The notes beneath the pieces are model-generated. The model made no database searches. It worked only from the letters and a program-made list of their open reading frames with translations, and was not told where the DNA came from. Position numbers and translations under genes: made by a program. From positions 930,001 to 994,000 of the forward strand of contig NZ_CANNBM010000001.1 of NCBI RefSeq assembly GCF_947502895.1: a stretch of 64,000 nucleotides of DNA, in the 5' to 3' direction. The DNA comes from an uncultured Sulfitobacter sp. Lineage in GTDB: Bacteria > Pseudomonadota > Alphaproteobacteria > Rhodobacterales > Rhodobacteraceae. Below, in pieces: positions 1 through 8,276 of the stretch; positions within the stretch are counted from its first letter, which is position 1; every line of letters starts with the position of its first letter.

Positions 1-2
1 CC

Positions 3-242
3 GAAGCCACCAAAGGCTTCCTGCTCAACCACCTCATCCACGAATTGCTCCCGCCCAAAGGCGACGGATTGCGCTGGGCCAACTCCGATCCGATCACAGG
101 ACAGGCCGCGTGGTTCGACCTGAAAGTCGCCGTCAAAAAGGTAGCGGCCCCCCTCGATGCCCAATCCCAACCGAACATGCCTCCCATCAACTCCCCCGTC
201 GGCCAAGGGCCAAAGGCGCTGAAATGGAAGGTCGGCCAATGA
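3..242 (+). CDS. soeA: Sulfite dehydrogenase molybdopterin subunit SoeA, C-terminal fragment (cut by window edge)
   Basis: Only the last 79 codons are inside the window, reading from base 3 to the TGA at 240-242. The tail carries ANSDPITGQAAWFDLKV, which fits the final molybdopterin-binding segment of the DMSO reductase superfamily. The call rests mainly on context: the next two genes encode a four-cluster ferredoxin subunit and a DmsC-type membrane anchor, the gene order of soeABC. The Soe enzyme oxidises cytoplasmic sulfite to sulfate and passes electrons to quinone. A polysulfide, thiosulfate or DMSO reductase catalytic subunit cannot be excluded from the tail alone. Confidence 0.7.
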   Translation, partial: EATKGFLLNHLIHELLPPKGDGLRWANSDPITGQAAWFDLKVAVKKVAAPLDAQSQPNMPPINSPVGQGPKALKWKVGQ

Positions 243-246
243 TGTC

Positions 247-307
247 TATTTTTCTTGGCCTTAAATCCTCCGGGGGAATCGGCCACAGGACGATGGGGGC
301 TGGCCCC
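247..307. repeat. Dispersed repeat, copy A, with GC hairpin
   Basis: The 94-base gap between soeA and soeB holds a T-rich block (tatttttcttggcc) followed by taaatcctc, ggggaat and a perfect GGGGGC/GCCCCC-type hairpin near 294-307. A second copy lies at 40618-40680 in the same orientation; about 34 of the first 37 bases match. It lies inside a presumed operon, so it is either read through or acts as an attenuator. No coding sense was found in it. Confidence 0.7.
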
Positions 308-336
308 CATACAACATCTATCAAGGAGCAGACACG

Positions 337-1116
337 ATGACCCAACTGCCCACCCATACCGAAAAGAAACTCGGCCTCGTCATTGATCTGGATACCTGCG
401 TGGGCTGCCATGCCTGTGTGATATCGTGCAAAGGCTGGAACACCGAAAACTACGGCGCACCGCTCAGCGATCAAGACCCCTACGGCGCAGACCCTTCGGG
501 CACCTTCCTCAACCGCGTGCACAGCTACGAGGTCCAGCCGACCATGCTCAAGGACCAGCCTGCACCCGATGCGCAACTGATCCACTTTCCCAAATCCTGC
601 CTGCATTGCGAGGACGCGCCTTGTGTTACCGTCTGCCCCACAGGGGCCAGCTATAAACGCGTCGAAGACGGCATCGTTCTGGTGAACGAAAGCGATTGCA
701 TCGGCTGCGGGCTGTGCGCATGGGCATGCCCCTACGGCGCGCGTGAGTTGGATCAGGCCGAAGGTGTGATGAAAAAATGTACCCTCTGCGTGGACCGCAT
801 TTACAACGAAAATCTGCCCGAAGAGGATCGTGAGCCCGCTTGCGTGCGCACCTGCCCGTCAAATGCCCGCCACTTCGGCGATCTGGGTGATCCGGATTCG
901 GACGTCAGCAAACTGGTGGCCGAGCGCGGCGGCATAGACCTGATGCCCGAGCAAGGCACAAAACCCGTGAACAAGTACCTGCCGCCTCGTCCCAAGGACC
1001 AGCTGGCTCTGCCTCAGGACGAGCAGATCGACATTCTCGCCCCCTACCTTACGCCGGTCGCTACGGAAACCAAAGGCTTCCTCAGCTGGCTCGACAAAAC
1101 GCTGGAGAAACTCTGA
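337..1116 (+). CDS. soeB: Sulfite dehydrogenase iron-sulfur subunit SoeB
   Basis: This 259-residue protein is the electron-transfer subunit of a membrane-associated molybdoenzyme, carrying electrons from the catalytic subunit to the quinone-reducing anchor. Four [4Fe-4S] cysteine groups are visible: C21/C24/C27/C31, C88/C91/C96/C100, C121/C124/C127/C131 and C148/C151/C169/C173, the standard DmsB/PsrB/SoeB pattern. There is no signal peptide, so the complex faces the cytoplasm, as expected for Soe and unlike Tat-exported DMSO reductase. The stop overlaps the start of the next gene (TGATG), indicating translational coupling. Substrate (sulfite) is inferred from gene order and probable lineage. 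Confidence 0.8.
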   Translation: MTQLPTHTEKKLGLVIDLDTCVGCHACVISCKGWNTENYGAPLSDQDPYGADPSGTFLNRVHSYEVQPTMLKDQPAPDAQLIHFPKSCLHCEDAPCVTVCPTGASYKRVEDGIVLVNESDCIGCGLCAWACPYGARELDQAEGVMKKCTLCVDRIYNENLPEEDREPACVRTCPSNARHFGDLGDPDSDVSKLVAERGGIDLMPEQGTKPVNKYLPPRPKDQLALPQDEQIDILAPYLTPVATETKGFLSWLDKTLEKL

Positions 1117-1988
1117 TGCATCCCGCTCCTTCCGTTATCATCTTTTCCACCTTCTCGGGTCTGGGCTTTGGCCTGCTGATCTTTATGGGGCTGGGCATCC
1201 ACGCGCCCACAGGCTTTGTGGGCTTTGTGTTCTTTGCGCTGGCCTATTTGCTGGCCGTGGGTGGTCTGGTTTCCTCCACCTTCCACCTTGGCCGTCCCGA
1301 ACGCGCACTCAAAGCGTTCACACAGTGGCGCTCCAGCTGGCTCTCGCGTGAAGCTTGGTGTGCTGTCGCCGCATTGGTCCTGATGGCGATCTACGGCGCT
1401 GGTCTTGTGTTCTTTGCCCAGCAATGGACCCTGATCGGCATCCTTGGCGCCATCGCATCGCTGGGGACGGTCTTCACCACTTCAATGATCTACGGCCAAC
1501 TAAAAACAATTCCGCGCTGGAACAGCTTTTACACCTCGGCCAATTTCATGTCCCTGTGCATCGCAGGGGGCGCATTGCTGGCGGGACAAGTCAGAACCGC
1601 CATTCCTCTGCTTGTGCTCGCAGGGATCATTCAGATCGGTACATGGTTGCGTGGCGATACTGCTTTCGCAAACAGTGGCACCAACATGCAGACCGCCACC
1701 GGTCTGGGCAATATTGGCACCGTCCGCGCGTTTGAGCCACCACACACAGGCACCAACTACCTGCTGCGCGAATTTGTGCACGAAATCGGCCGCAAGCATG
1801 CGCAAAAGCTGCGCATCATCGCCATCGGGCTGATGACTGTCCTGCCTGTTCTTGTCCTGCTGCCACCCTTCAACCACTGGCTCGCCCTGATTGCCGTGTT
1901 GGCCCATGTGGCAGGTGTGCTGGCTGCACGCTGGTTGTTCTTTGCACAGGCCGAACACGTGGTCGGCCTCTATTACGGCAAGCGATGA
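1116..1988 (+). CDS. soeC: Sulfite dehydrogenase membrane anchor SoeC (DmsC/NrfD-like)
   Basis: A 290-residue, strongly hydrophobic protein with about eight predicted membrane helices beginning near residue 8. It matches the DmsC anchor family, which holds the molybdo- and iron-sulfur subunits at the inner membrane and delivers electrons to quinone. The conserved early segment STFHLGRPERALKAF is typical of DmsC-like anchors. It overlaps soeB by one base and the following GNAT gene by four bases (ATGA), so the genes are probably one transcript. The DmsC family is clear; the Soe assignment depends on the operon. Confidence 0.8.
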   Translation: MHPAPSVIIFSTFSGLGFGLLIFMGLGIHAPTGFVGFVFFALAYLLAVGGLVSSTFHLGRPERALKAFTQWRSSWLSREAWCAVAALVLMAIYGAGLVFFAQQWTLIGILGAIASLGTVFTTSMIYGQLKTIPRWNSFYTSANFMSLCIAGGALLAGQVRTAIPLLVLAGIIQIGTWLRGDTAFANSGTNMQTATGLGNIGTVRAFEPPHTGTNYLLREFVHEIGRKHAQKLRIIAIGLMTVLPVLVLLPPFNHWLALIAVLAHVAGVLAARWLFFAQAEHVVGLYYGKR

Positions 1989-2452
1989 GCGATATCAAAA
2001 TCCGCGCCGCAGCCGAAGGTGATGCTGCGGCGCTGACGACACTTGTTTACCACTCCAAACAATCAAACGGCTATGACGAAGCCTTTATGGCGCAATGTGT
2101 GGACGCTCTGCGCGTGACACCCCAGCGCCTGACCCAGATCGAATTCCTGGTCGCCGAAGCCGAAGGCACCCTGCTCGGCTGTGCAGCACTTGACCGCCGC
2201 AACACCGAAGCCGCCTGCGCCGAGATCTGCCTGTTCTTCGTCTCACCAGATCACAAACGCCGCGGGATCGGGCAACAGCTTTGGTCGACACTGCTGGCCC
2301 GCGCCCGTGCAACAGGCCTCACGCGGCTGGTGCTGGATGCCGATCCTGCTGCCGTCCCGTTCTATGAAAGGCTGGGCTTTGTCACGCTTTACCAGACACC
2401 CTCCAGCGCCATTGCAGACCGCACCCTGCCGCATATGGCCCGCGACATCTGA
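1985..2452 (+). CDS. GNAT family N-acetyltransferase
   Basis: 155 residues with the GNAT fold. The acetyl-CoA binding loop is visible as SPDHKRRGIGQQLW near residues 87-100 (Q/R-x-x-G-x-G/A type), followed by ARATGLTRLVLDADPAAVPFYERLGF, the typical beta-4/alpha-4 and C-terminal strand. The start overlaps the soeC stop (ATGA), so it is probably co-transcribed with the sulfite dehydrogenase genes, but no link to sulfite metabolism is evident. Substrate unknown. Confidence 0.8.
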   Translation: MSDIKIRAAAEGDAAALTTLVYHSKQSNGYDEAFMAQCVDALRVTPQRLTQIEFLVAEAEGTLLGCAALDRRNTEAACAEICLFFVSPDHKRRGIGQQLWSTLLARARATGLTRLVLDADPAAVPFYERLGFVTLYQTPSSAIADRTLPHMARDI

Positions 2453-2461
2453 CCACCTGCG

Positions 2462-3625
2462 CTAAAGCGGCAACCGCTTTTCCACCACCCGCGCCATCAC
2501 AGATGCGCCAATCGGCAAAATCGCAGGGTCCAGTTTAAAGGCAGGGTTGTGCAGCGCCATGGTCCCGCCATGCCCCACAACACAATAGGCGCCCGGCACC
2601 ACTTTGAGCATGTCGGCAAAGTCCTCGGACCCCGTCGCGGGGTCTTGTTTCTCAAAGGTGTTGTCCGCCCCGACAATGTCCGCCGCCGCCTCCAGATAGG
2701 CGTCCGATAGTGCATCATCGTTGATCAGCACGTCAAAGACATTGCGCAAATCACAGTCGATCCGTACATCATGGGCAATGGCGAACCCGTCACAAATCGC
2801 CTGCATCCGTGTGGCGGCCAACGCGTAAACCTCGTCCTTGAAATAACGGATCGTACCGCCCAGCGTCGCCACCTCTGGCACCACGTTATAGGCCGCGCCC
2901 GCGTGAATTTGCGTCACTGACAACACACAAGTATCCAGCGGCGGCACATTGCGGCTTAGGATGGTTTGCAATTCGGTGGCTAGGCTGGCGGCGATAATCA
3001 ACGCGTCCTTGCTCTGGGAAGGCATGGCCGCATGGCTGCCCTTGCCCGTCACCATGATATCAAAAAACGCAGCCCCCGCCATGGCAGTGCCTTTGGTGAT
3101 GCCCACTTTGCCCAACTCTCCTCCTGGCCAGTTGTGCATCCCGTAGATCTCGTCGCAGGGAAACTGCTCGAACAATCCATCAGCGATCATCTGGCGCGCA
3201 CCGCCCAGGCCCTCTTCGGCGGGCTGGAACACCAGCACAGCCGTGCCGTCAAAATCACGTGTCGCGGCCAGATGCTTGGCCGCGCCCAACAGCATCGTCG
3301 TATGTCCGTCATGGCCACAGGCATGCATGACGCCGTCATTCTTCGAGGTATATTCAACGCCCGAAATCTCATGGATCGGCAGCGCATCCATATCCGCGCG
3401 CAGGCCCACGCGGCGGTTGCCCTTTTGCTTGCCATGGATCAGCCCGACAACGCCCGTTTTTCCCAACCCCGTATAGACCTCGTCCACGCCGTAGTCGCGC
3501 AGCTTGTCCGCGACAATGCCGCTTGTGCGCACTTCGGTAAAACCGATCTCGGGGTGCGCATGAAGATCACGGAAAATCTCTGTCAGCTCGTCTGTGCTGT
3601 TATTGATAAGGGGAAGGATGTTCAT
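2462..3625 (-). CDS. M20 family amidohydrolase (hippurate hydrolase/N-acyl amino acid hydrolase type)
   Basis: 388 residues of the M20D amidohydrolase family, cytoplasmic metal enzymes that hydrolyse N-acyl or N-acetyl amino acids and related amides. Seen here: HPEIGFTEVRT, the HACGHDGHTTMLL metal-binding motif, FQPAEEGLGGA with the catalytic glutamate, and GSEDFADML near the C-terminus. The reading frame extends further upstream, but the start at 3625 is preferred because GGAGG lies about eight bases before it and MNILPLIN fits the family N-terminus. It follows dapA on the same strand after a 91-base gap that contains an inverted repeat. N-acetyl-diaminopimelate deacetylase or an indole-acetyl-amino-acid hydrolase are alternatives. 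Confidence 0.85.
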   Translation of the reverse strand: MNILPLINNSTDELTEIFRDLHAHPEIGFTEVRTSGIVADKLRDYGVDEVYTGLGKTGVVGLIHGKQKGNRRVGLRADMDALPIHEISGVEYTSKNDGVMHACGHDGHTTMLLGAAKHLAATRDFDGTAVLVFQPAEEGLGGARQMIADGLFEQFPCDEIYGMHNWPGGELGKVGITKGTAMAGAAFFDIMVTGKGSHAAMPSQSKDALIIAASLATELQTILSRNVPPLDTCVLSVTQIHAGAAYNVVPEVATLGGTIRYFKDEVYALAATRMQAICDGFAIAHDVRIDCDLRNVFDVLINDDALSDAYLEAAADIVGADNTFEKQDPATGSEDFADMLKVVPGAYCVVGHGGTMALHNPAFKLDPAILPIGASVMARVVEKRLPL

Positions 3626-3646
3626 GGCTGCGGCCTCCGGAAATAC

Positions 3647-3705
3647 GTGGGTTTCACCCACCCTACGCCCGAAATCCCGCGTTGTGTAGGGTGGGTCAAA
3701 CCCAC
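3647..3705. repeat. Nested inverted repeat between dapA and the M20 gene
   Basis: Left arm 3647-3666 and right arm 3686-3705 are reverse complements at 19 of 20 bases. Each arm also contains its own small hairpin (GTGGGT-ttc-ACCCAC and GTGGGT-caa-ACCCAC). The transcript could therefore fold either as one long stem or as two short ones. GTAGGGTGGGT-type palindromes occur as dispersed repeats in many bacterial genomes; there is no T-run for a simple terminator. Confidence 0.75.
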
Positions 3706-3716
3706 CCCCAATGTGC

Positions 3717-4592
3717 CTATTTCATCAGGCCTGCGTGGCGCAGACCTGCGTCAATCAACGCGCGTGTCTCGTCCGCCAGTGCTGTCAACGGCAACCGCAC
3801 CTCTTCAGAGCACAGGTCAAGCCGCGACATGGCGTATTTCACCCCAACCAGACCCGGCTCGGTAAAGATCGCCTGATGTAGCGGCATCAGTTGGTCCTGA
3901 ATTTCCAGCGCCTTTGCATAATCCCCCGCCTTGCAGGCCGCCTGCAGCTGCGCTGTCAGCGCCGGTGCCACATTCGCCGTGACCGAGATACAACCAACGC
4001 CGCCCTGAGCGTTAAACCCGTGCGCCGTCCCGTCCTCGCCAGACAGCTGAATGAAATCAGCGCCACATGTGATCCGCTGCGCGCTGACGCGGGACAGATC
4101 GGCAGTGGCGTCCTTGACGCCCACAATGCGTGGCAGCTTGGCCAGCTCGCCCATAGTGGCGGGGGTCATATCAATGACCGAACGGGGGGGAATGTTGTAG
4201 ATAATGATCGGCAGTTCGCAGCAGTCATGCACCGCCGTGAAATGCGCAATCAGCCCACGCTGTGTAGGCTTGTTGTAATAGGGTGTCACAACCAGAACAC
4301 CGTCCGCGCCCACCTTTTCGGCGTGCTGCGCCAGACGGATGCTTTCCAGCGTATTGTTGCTGCCTGCGCCTGCAATCACGGGAATGCGCCCTGCGGCGGC
4401 TTTGACCACCTCTTCCACAACCATCTCATGCTCGCGGTGGGTCAGCGTGGGTGATTCGCCCGTGGTCCCCACAGGCACCAGCCCGTTAGAGCCTTCGCCC
4501 ACGTGCCATTCCACCAGTTTCTTGAGTGTTTCGATATCCAGCTCGCCGTTGCGAAACGGCGTGACGAGGGCAGGCATAGAACCTGAAAACAT
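3717..4592 (-). CDS. dapA: 4-hydroxy-tetrahydrodipicolinate synthase
   Basis: Catalyses condensation of pyruvate with aspartate semialdehyde, the first committed step to diaminopimelate and lysine, so it serves both protein and peptidoglycan synthesis in the cytoplasm. The 291-residue protein has the class I aldolase signatures: MFSGSMPALVTPF at the start, GTTGESPTL near residue 45, the active-site tyrosine in VVTPYYNKP near 135, and the Schiff-base lysine in VGVKDATADL near 163. The start at 4592 has AGGAG eight bases upstream and matches the usual family length; the longer frame to 4664 is not favoured. It is divergent from the lytic transglycosylase gene. Confidence 0.93.
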   Translation of the reverse strand: MFSGSMPALVTPFRNGELDIETLKKLVEWHVGEGSNGLVPVGTTGESPTLTHREHEMVVEEVVKAAAGRIPVIAGAGSNNTLESIRLAQHAEKVGADGVLVVTPYYNKPTQRGLIAHFTAVHDCCELPIIIYNIPPRSVIDMTPATMGELAKLPRIVGVKDATADLSRVSAQRITCGADFIQLSGEDGTAHGFNAQGGVGCISVTANVAPALTAQLQAACKAGDYAKALEIQDQLMPLHQAIFTEPGLVGVKYAMSRLDLCSEEVRLPLTALADETRALIDAGLRHAGLMK

Positions 4593-4763
4593 GTGCACGC
4601 TCCTTATGTGCTGGAGACCGCAGTGGCCGCCGTGGGTGAAAGCATCCCAATTCAACAGGGACACAAGAGAAACAATGCCTGCGCGCGAAGGCGTGAATTG
4701 AACCCGCGCACATATAGGCTATGCTCACAGGCTCTACTGTGACCGATATAGGAAATGCAAGCC

Positions 4764-6728
4764 ATGACACGCTATCTGACGGCCCTGTTGCTGCTCTGTG
4801 CCATGGCACTCCCCGCGATAGCAGAGCGTCCACGCCCGCTGGGTTGGGGTCTGGACGCCATGCGCAATGGCGATTTTACAGCAGCCGAAAACATCGCCGA
4901 ACGTGACGGGATCGTCGCGCGCGATGTGATCGTGTGGCACCGTCTGCGCGCACAGCGCGGCAGCTACGCCCAGATCATCGATTTCATCAAACGCCGTCCC
5001 GACTGGCCCGGTATGGAATACCTGCGCCGCCGCTCGGAACCCGAAGTCATCAAGCAAAGCGATGCAGAAATCCTCGCATTCTTCGCGCAAGTTCCGCCGC
5101 AAACACCGCGCGGCGTGCTGGCCCATGCAAAAGCTCTTACCGCCACGGGCGACAGCGGATCAGCGCAGGCCAGCATCGTCCAGGCATGGCGCACCATGCC
5201 AATGAACGCCAATTCCCAGGCCGCCTTTCTAGCTGCCCATGCAGACCTGCTCAAATCCCACCATGATGCACGGCTCGACGCGATGGTCTGGCAGCGCGAA
5301 TATGACGAGGCCCGTCAGATGTACGGCGTGGCCAGCCGCAGCGCACAGCAGGCCGCCGAATCGCGCATCGCTTTCTATCGCCGCACAGGTAACGCAGCCA
5401 ACATCTACGAAAAACTACCCGCCGCGCTACAATCCACAGGCGGGGTGAACCACGCGCGGTTTGAATGGCGCGTCCGCAAGGGCCGCATCGGCGATGCGAA
5501 AGAACTTTTGCTTGAGGCCTCCAAAAGCATCGAAAGCCTTGGTGACCCCGCCGCATGGGGCAACCGCCGCCGTGCATTGGCACGCGGCGAAATGCGTTCG
5601 GGCGACAAACAGCGCGCCTATGCGATAGCCTCGCAGCACTTCCTGACCGAAGGGTCCGATTACGCCGATCTGGAATGGCTGTCGGGCTACATTTCCCTGC
5701 GTTTTCTGGGCGACCCGATGCGCGCCCATCAGCATTTTCTGAACCACGATTCAGCCGTTGAATCCCCCATCAGCCAAGGCCGTGCAGGATATTGGCAGGG
5801 CCGCGCACTAGAGGCCGCTGGCGATAACGAAGGCGCGACTGCTGCCTATGCAATGGGCGCAAACTACCAGACATCCTTCTATGGCCTGCTCGCAGCAGAG
5901 CGCGCGCGCATCCCGTTTCCCGAAAAACTCCGCGGCCTGCCACCCGAGCAGGACTGGCGCACCAGCCCGCTGGCAAAAGCGCCCCTGTTCGAGGCAGGTC
6001 TGCTGCTGCAAGCCTCGGGCGAGATGAACCTCGCCGAGCGGTTCTGGACCCATCTGGCCGAACAACTGCTGGAGCCTGATCTGGAGCTGTTGGGCCAAGC
6101 AGCCATAGACGTGGGCCAACCCCATATCGCCGTGATGATAGGCAAACGCGCCGCAAGACGCGGGCTTGAGATCGCGGCCCCCTACTATGCCCTGCACCCG
6201 CTGGCTCAGGCCGATCTGCCCATGGCACCTGAAATGTCGCTGGCCATTGCGCGACGCGAAAGCGAATTTGACCCTGTCGTGCAATCAGGTGTCGGCGCAC
6301 GCGGCCTGATGCAGCTGATGCCCGCCACCGCCAAAGAGGTTGCTCAAAAACTGGGGATCGCGCCGCAGCACAGCACCGCGCGCCTGACGGCAGATCCAGT
6401 CTATAACGCGCGCCTAGGCACCCAATATCTGGCCGAGCTTGCAGGCCGTTTCGACGGCAATGTGGTTATGATGTCCGCAGGCTATAACGCAGGCCCCAGC
6501 CGCCCAATCCGCTGGATGAACGACTATGGCGATCCGCGCACGGGCGATATCTATGTCGTCGACTGGGTCGAAATGGTCCCCTTCCGCGAGACGCAGAACT
6601 ACATCATGCGCGTGACAGAAAGCCTGCCCATCTACCGCGCCCGTCTGGGCCGCGAGGCGCTGCCGATCCCCTTTTATGAGGAGCTTATCGGCTCAACCCT
6701 GCTGTCGTTCGCGCCAAAAGGTGAATAG
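4764..6728 (+). CDS. slt: Soluble lytic murein transglycosylase (Slt70-like)
   Basis: A periplasmic enzyme that cleaves the glycan strands of peptidoglycan, leaving 1,6-anhydro-muramyl ends. The start at 4764 gives MTRYLTALLLLCAMALPAIA, a clear signal peptide cut after AIA; AGGAAA lies about eight bases before it. A start nine bases upstream is possible. The long middle is alpha-helical repeat (U/L superhelix). The catalytic domain is near residues 485-630 with ARRESEFDPVVQSGVGARGL (catalytic Glu in RRESEF), LMQLMPATAKEVA and MSAGYNAGPSRPIRW. Length (654 residues) is close to E. coli Slt70. Its 3' end overlaps the convergent exporter gene by 36 bases. Confidence 0.92.
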   Translation: MTRYLTALLLLCAMALPAIAERPRPLGWGLDAMRNGDFTAAENIAERDGIVARDVIVWHRLRAQRGSYAQIIDFIKRRPDWPGMEYLRRRSEPEVIKQSDAEILAFFAQVPPQTPRGVLAHAKALTATGDSGSAQASIVQAWRTMPMNANSQAAFLAAHADLLKSHHDARLDAMVWQREYDEARQMYGVASRSAQQAAESRIAFYRRTGNAANIYEKLPAALQSTGGVNHARFEWRVRKGRIGDAKELLLEASKSIESLGDPAAWGNRRRALARGEMRSGDKQRAYAIASQHFLTEGSDYADLEWLSGYISLRFLGDPMRAHQHFLNHDSAVESPISQGRAGYWQGRALEAAGDNEGATAAYAMGANYQTSFYGLLAAERARIPFPEKLRGLPPEQDWRTSPLAKAPLFEAGLLLQASGEMNLAERFWTHLAEQLLEPDLELLGQAAIDVGQPHIAVMIGKRAARRGLEIAAPYYALHPLAQADLPMAPEMSLAIARRESEFDPVVQSGVGARGLMQLMPATAKEVAQKLGIAPQHSTARLTADPVYNARLGTQYLAELAGRFDGNVVMMSAGYNAGPSRPIRWMNDYGDPRTGDIYVVDWVEMVPFRETQNYIMRVTESLPIYRARLGREALPIPFYEELIGSTLLSFAPKGE

Positions 6729-7562
6729 TCCGGCAGCCACAATGATCGCACACCCGATGATGACATTGGTGCTGACCGTCTCGCCGAACAGCGCAATCCC
6801 GATGGTCGCGGCAAAGACAAGCTGCAAATAGGCAAAAGGCTGCACCGCGCTGGCCTCTGCCGCCTCATAACAGCGGATCAGCAGCCAGTGGCCCGTCACG
6901 CCTGTCAGACAAAGGCAGATCATCCAGACCCAGTCCTGCCCGCTCATCGGCTCCCAGAACCACGCGCCCAGCAGGGTCATGGCAACGCCCCCCACCATCC
7001 CTGTCCAGAAAAAGCTGGTGGCAGTGCTGTCACGCCGCCCCGCATACCGCGTGAGTAAGCCGTAGACCGCAAACATCGCAGCTGCCAACAACGGGATCAG
7101 CGCGCGTATGTCAAACACCCCCACGCCAGGCTGTAGGATAATAATCACCCCGACAAACCCAACACCAATCGCCGCCCAGCGCCGCCAGCCTACATGCTCG
7201 CCCAATACAGGCCCCGACAGGGCCGCGACCAGCAGCGGATAGCAGGTAAACACCGCATGGCTCTCGACCAGCCCCAGAATGGTAAAGGCAGAGACCATAA
7301 CGCAAATCTCAAGGCTCAACAGCAGGCCACGTGTGATCTGGATCAGCGGCTGTTCGGTCCGCGCTGCAGCGATGATGCCGCCTGCGCGCCGTTTGGCAAT
7401 GGCGATCACGAAGGCAGCAAAGAACCAATAGCGGATCATCACCACCATCAGCACGTTGTATTCACCCGCCAGATGCCGCGAAAGTCCGTCCTGCACGGCA
7501 AACACGAATGTCGTCGCGATCATCAGGCCAATGCCCAACGGGATGTTGTTACCCTGGCTCAC
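6693..7562 (-). CDS. EamA/DMT family inner-membrane transporter
   Basis: A 289-residue protein with ten predicted membrane helices in two repeated EamA halves, the drug/metabolite transporter superfamily architecture (RhaT/YdcZ/SAM-carrier relatives). The N-terminus MSQGNNIPLGIGLMIATTF leads into helix 1; PFAYLQLVFAATIGIALFGE near the end is the usual second-half signature. Substrate cannot be told from sequence. The start overlaps the mnmD stop by four bases, so the two are likely co-transcribed, with mnmD first. Confidence 0.82.
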   Translation of the reverse strand: MSQGNNIPLGIGLMIATTFVFAVQDGLSRHLAGEYNVLMVVMIRYWFFAAFVIAIAKRRAGGIIAAARTEQPLIQITRGLLLSLEICVMVSAFTILGLVESHAVFTCYPLLVAALSGPVLGEHVGWRRWAAIGVGFVGVIIILQPGVGVFDIRALIPLLAAAMFAVYGLLTRYAGRRDSTATSFFWTGMVGGVAMTLLGAWFWEPMSGQDWVWMICLCLTGVTGHWLLIRCYEAAEASAVQPFAYLQLVFAATIGIALFGETVSTNVIIGCAIIVAAGLFTFWRERQQG

Positions 7563-8218
7563 CGCAGGACCGCGCGCGTCATATGCCGCTTGCGGCCATA
7601 GCCCTGCACGCGCGCCACCTCAAACCCTGCATCCTGCAATCCGCGCCGCACGAAACCCGCCGCCGTATAGGTGGCTGCAGTCCCGCCTGTGGCCGTATGC
7701 GCCGCCACCTGCACCATCAATTCGGGCGACCAAAGCTCGGGGTTTTTCGCAGGCGAAAACCCGTCCAGAAACCACGCATCCGCTTGGCCGTCCCACGAAG
7801 GCAAAGTTACCCGCGCATCGCCCACCACAACACGCAAATCAAAATCAGGCCCCTCCAGATGGGTCGGAAACGCAGCCGCTTGCACCAGATCATCGGGCAA
7901 CCCGTCAAACGCACCCAACGCAGCGCGGATATCATCCATCGCCATGGGATAAGCCTCAAAACTGGTGAACAGCAGCCGCCCGCCACAGGCCGCAGCCCGA
8001 AACGCCCGCAATGCCACGCAAAAATTCAACCCCGTGCCAAACCCCAGTTCCGCCACGTGAAACCCGTCCGCAAACCGCGCAGGCAGGTCATTTCCTGCCA
8101 GAAAGACATGGGCCGTTTCATCCATCCCGTTCTCTAGGCTGAAATACGGATCGTCAAAGCGGGTAGAGACAGGCACGCGCCCGTCCCGCCATTCGATATC
8201 TGCCGTCTGGTCCTGCAC
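7559..8218 (-). CDS. mnmD: tRNA 5-(aminomethyl)-2-thiouridine methyltransferase MnmD (MnmC N-terminal domain alone)
   Basis: SAM-dependent methyltransferase that converts nm5s2U to mnm5s2U at tRNA wobble position 34. Visible signatures: ADIEWRDGRVPVSTRFDDPYFS at the start, HVFLAGNDLPARF, the SAM loop VAELGFGTGLNFCVAL near residues 55-70, and ADAWFLDGFSPAKNPELW near 155-172, all characteristic of DUF752/MnmD. It is 219 residues, the methyltransferase only, whereas E. coli MnmC fuses it to an oxidase. The partner domain is encoded by the adjacent divergent gene at 8277. The start codon is GTG. Confidence 0.88.
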   Translation of the reverse strand: MQDQTADIEWRDGRVPVSTRFDDPYFSLENGMDETAHVFLAGNDLPARFADGFHVAELGFGTGLNFCVALRAFRAAACGGRLLFTSFEAYPMAMDDIRAALGAFDGLPDDLVQAAAFPTHLEGPDFDLRVVVGDARVTLPSWDGQADAWFLDGFSPAKNPELWSPELMVQVAAHTATGGTAATYTAAGFVRRGLQDAGFEVARVQGYGRKRHMTRAVLR

Positions 8219-8276
8219 GCTGCTGCCCTATATCACTCGGTCAATCGCAGTTAGCGCGCAATCAAAGGCCAGAGCA

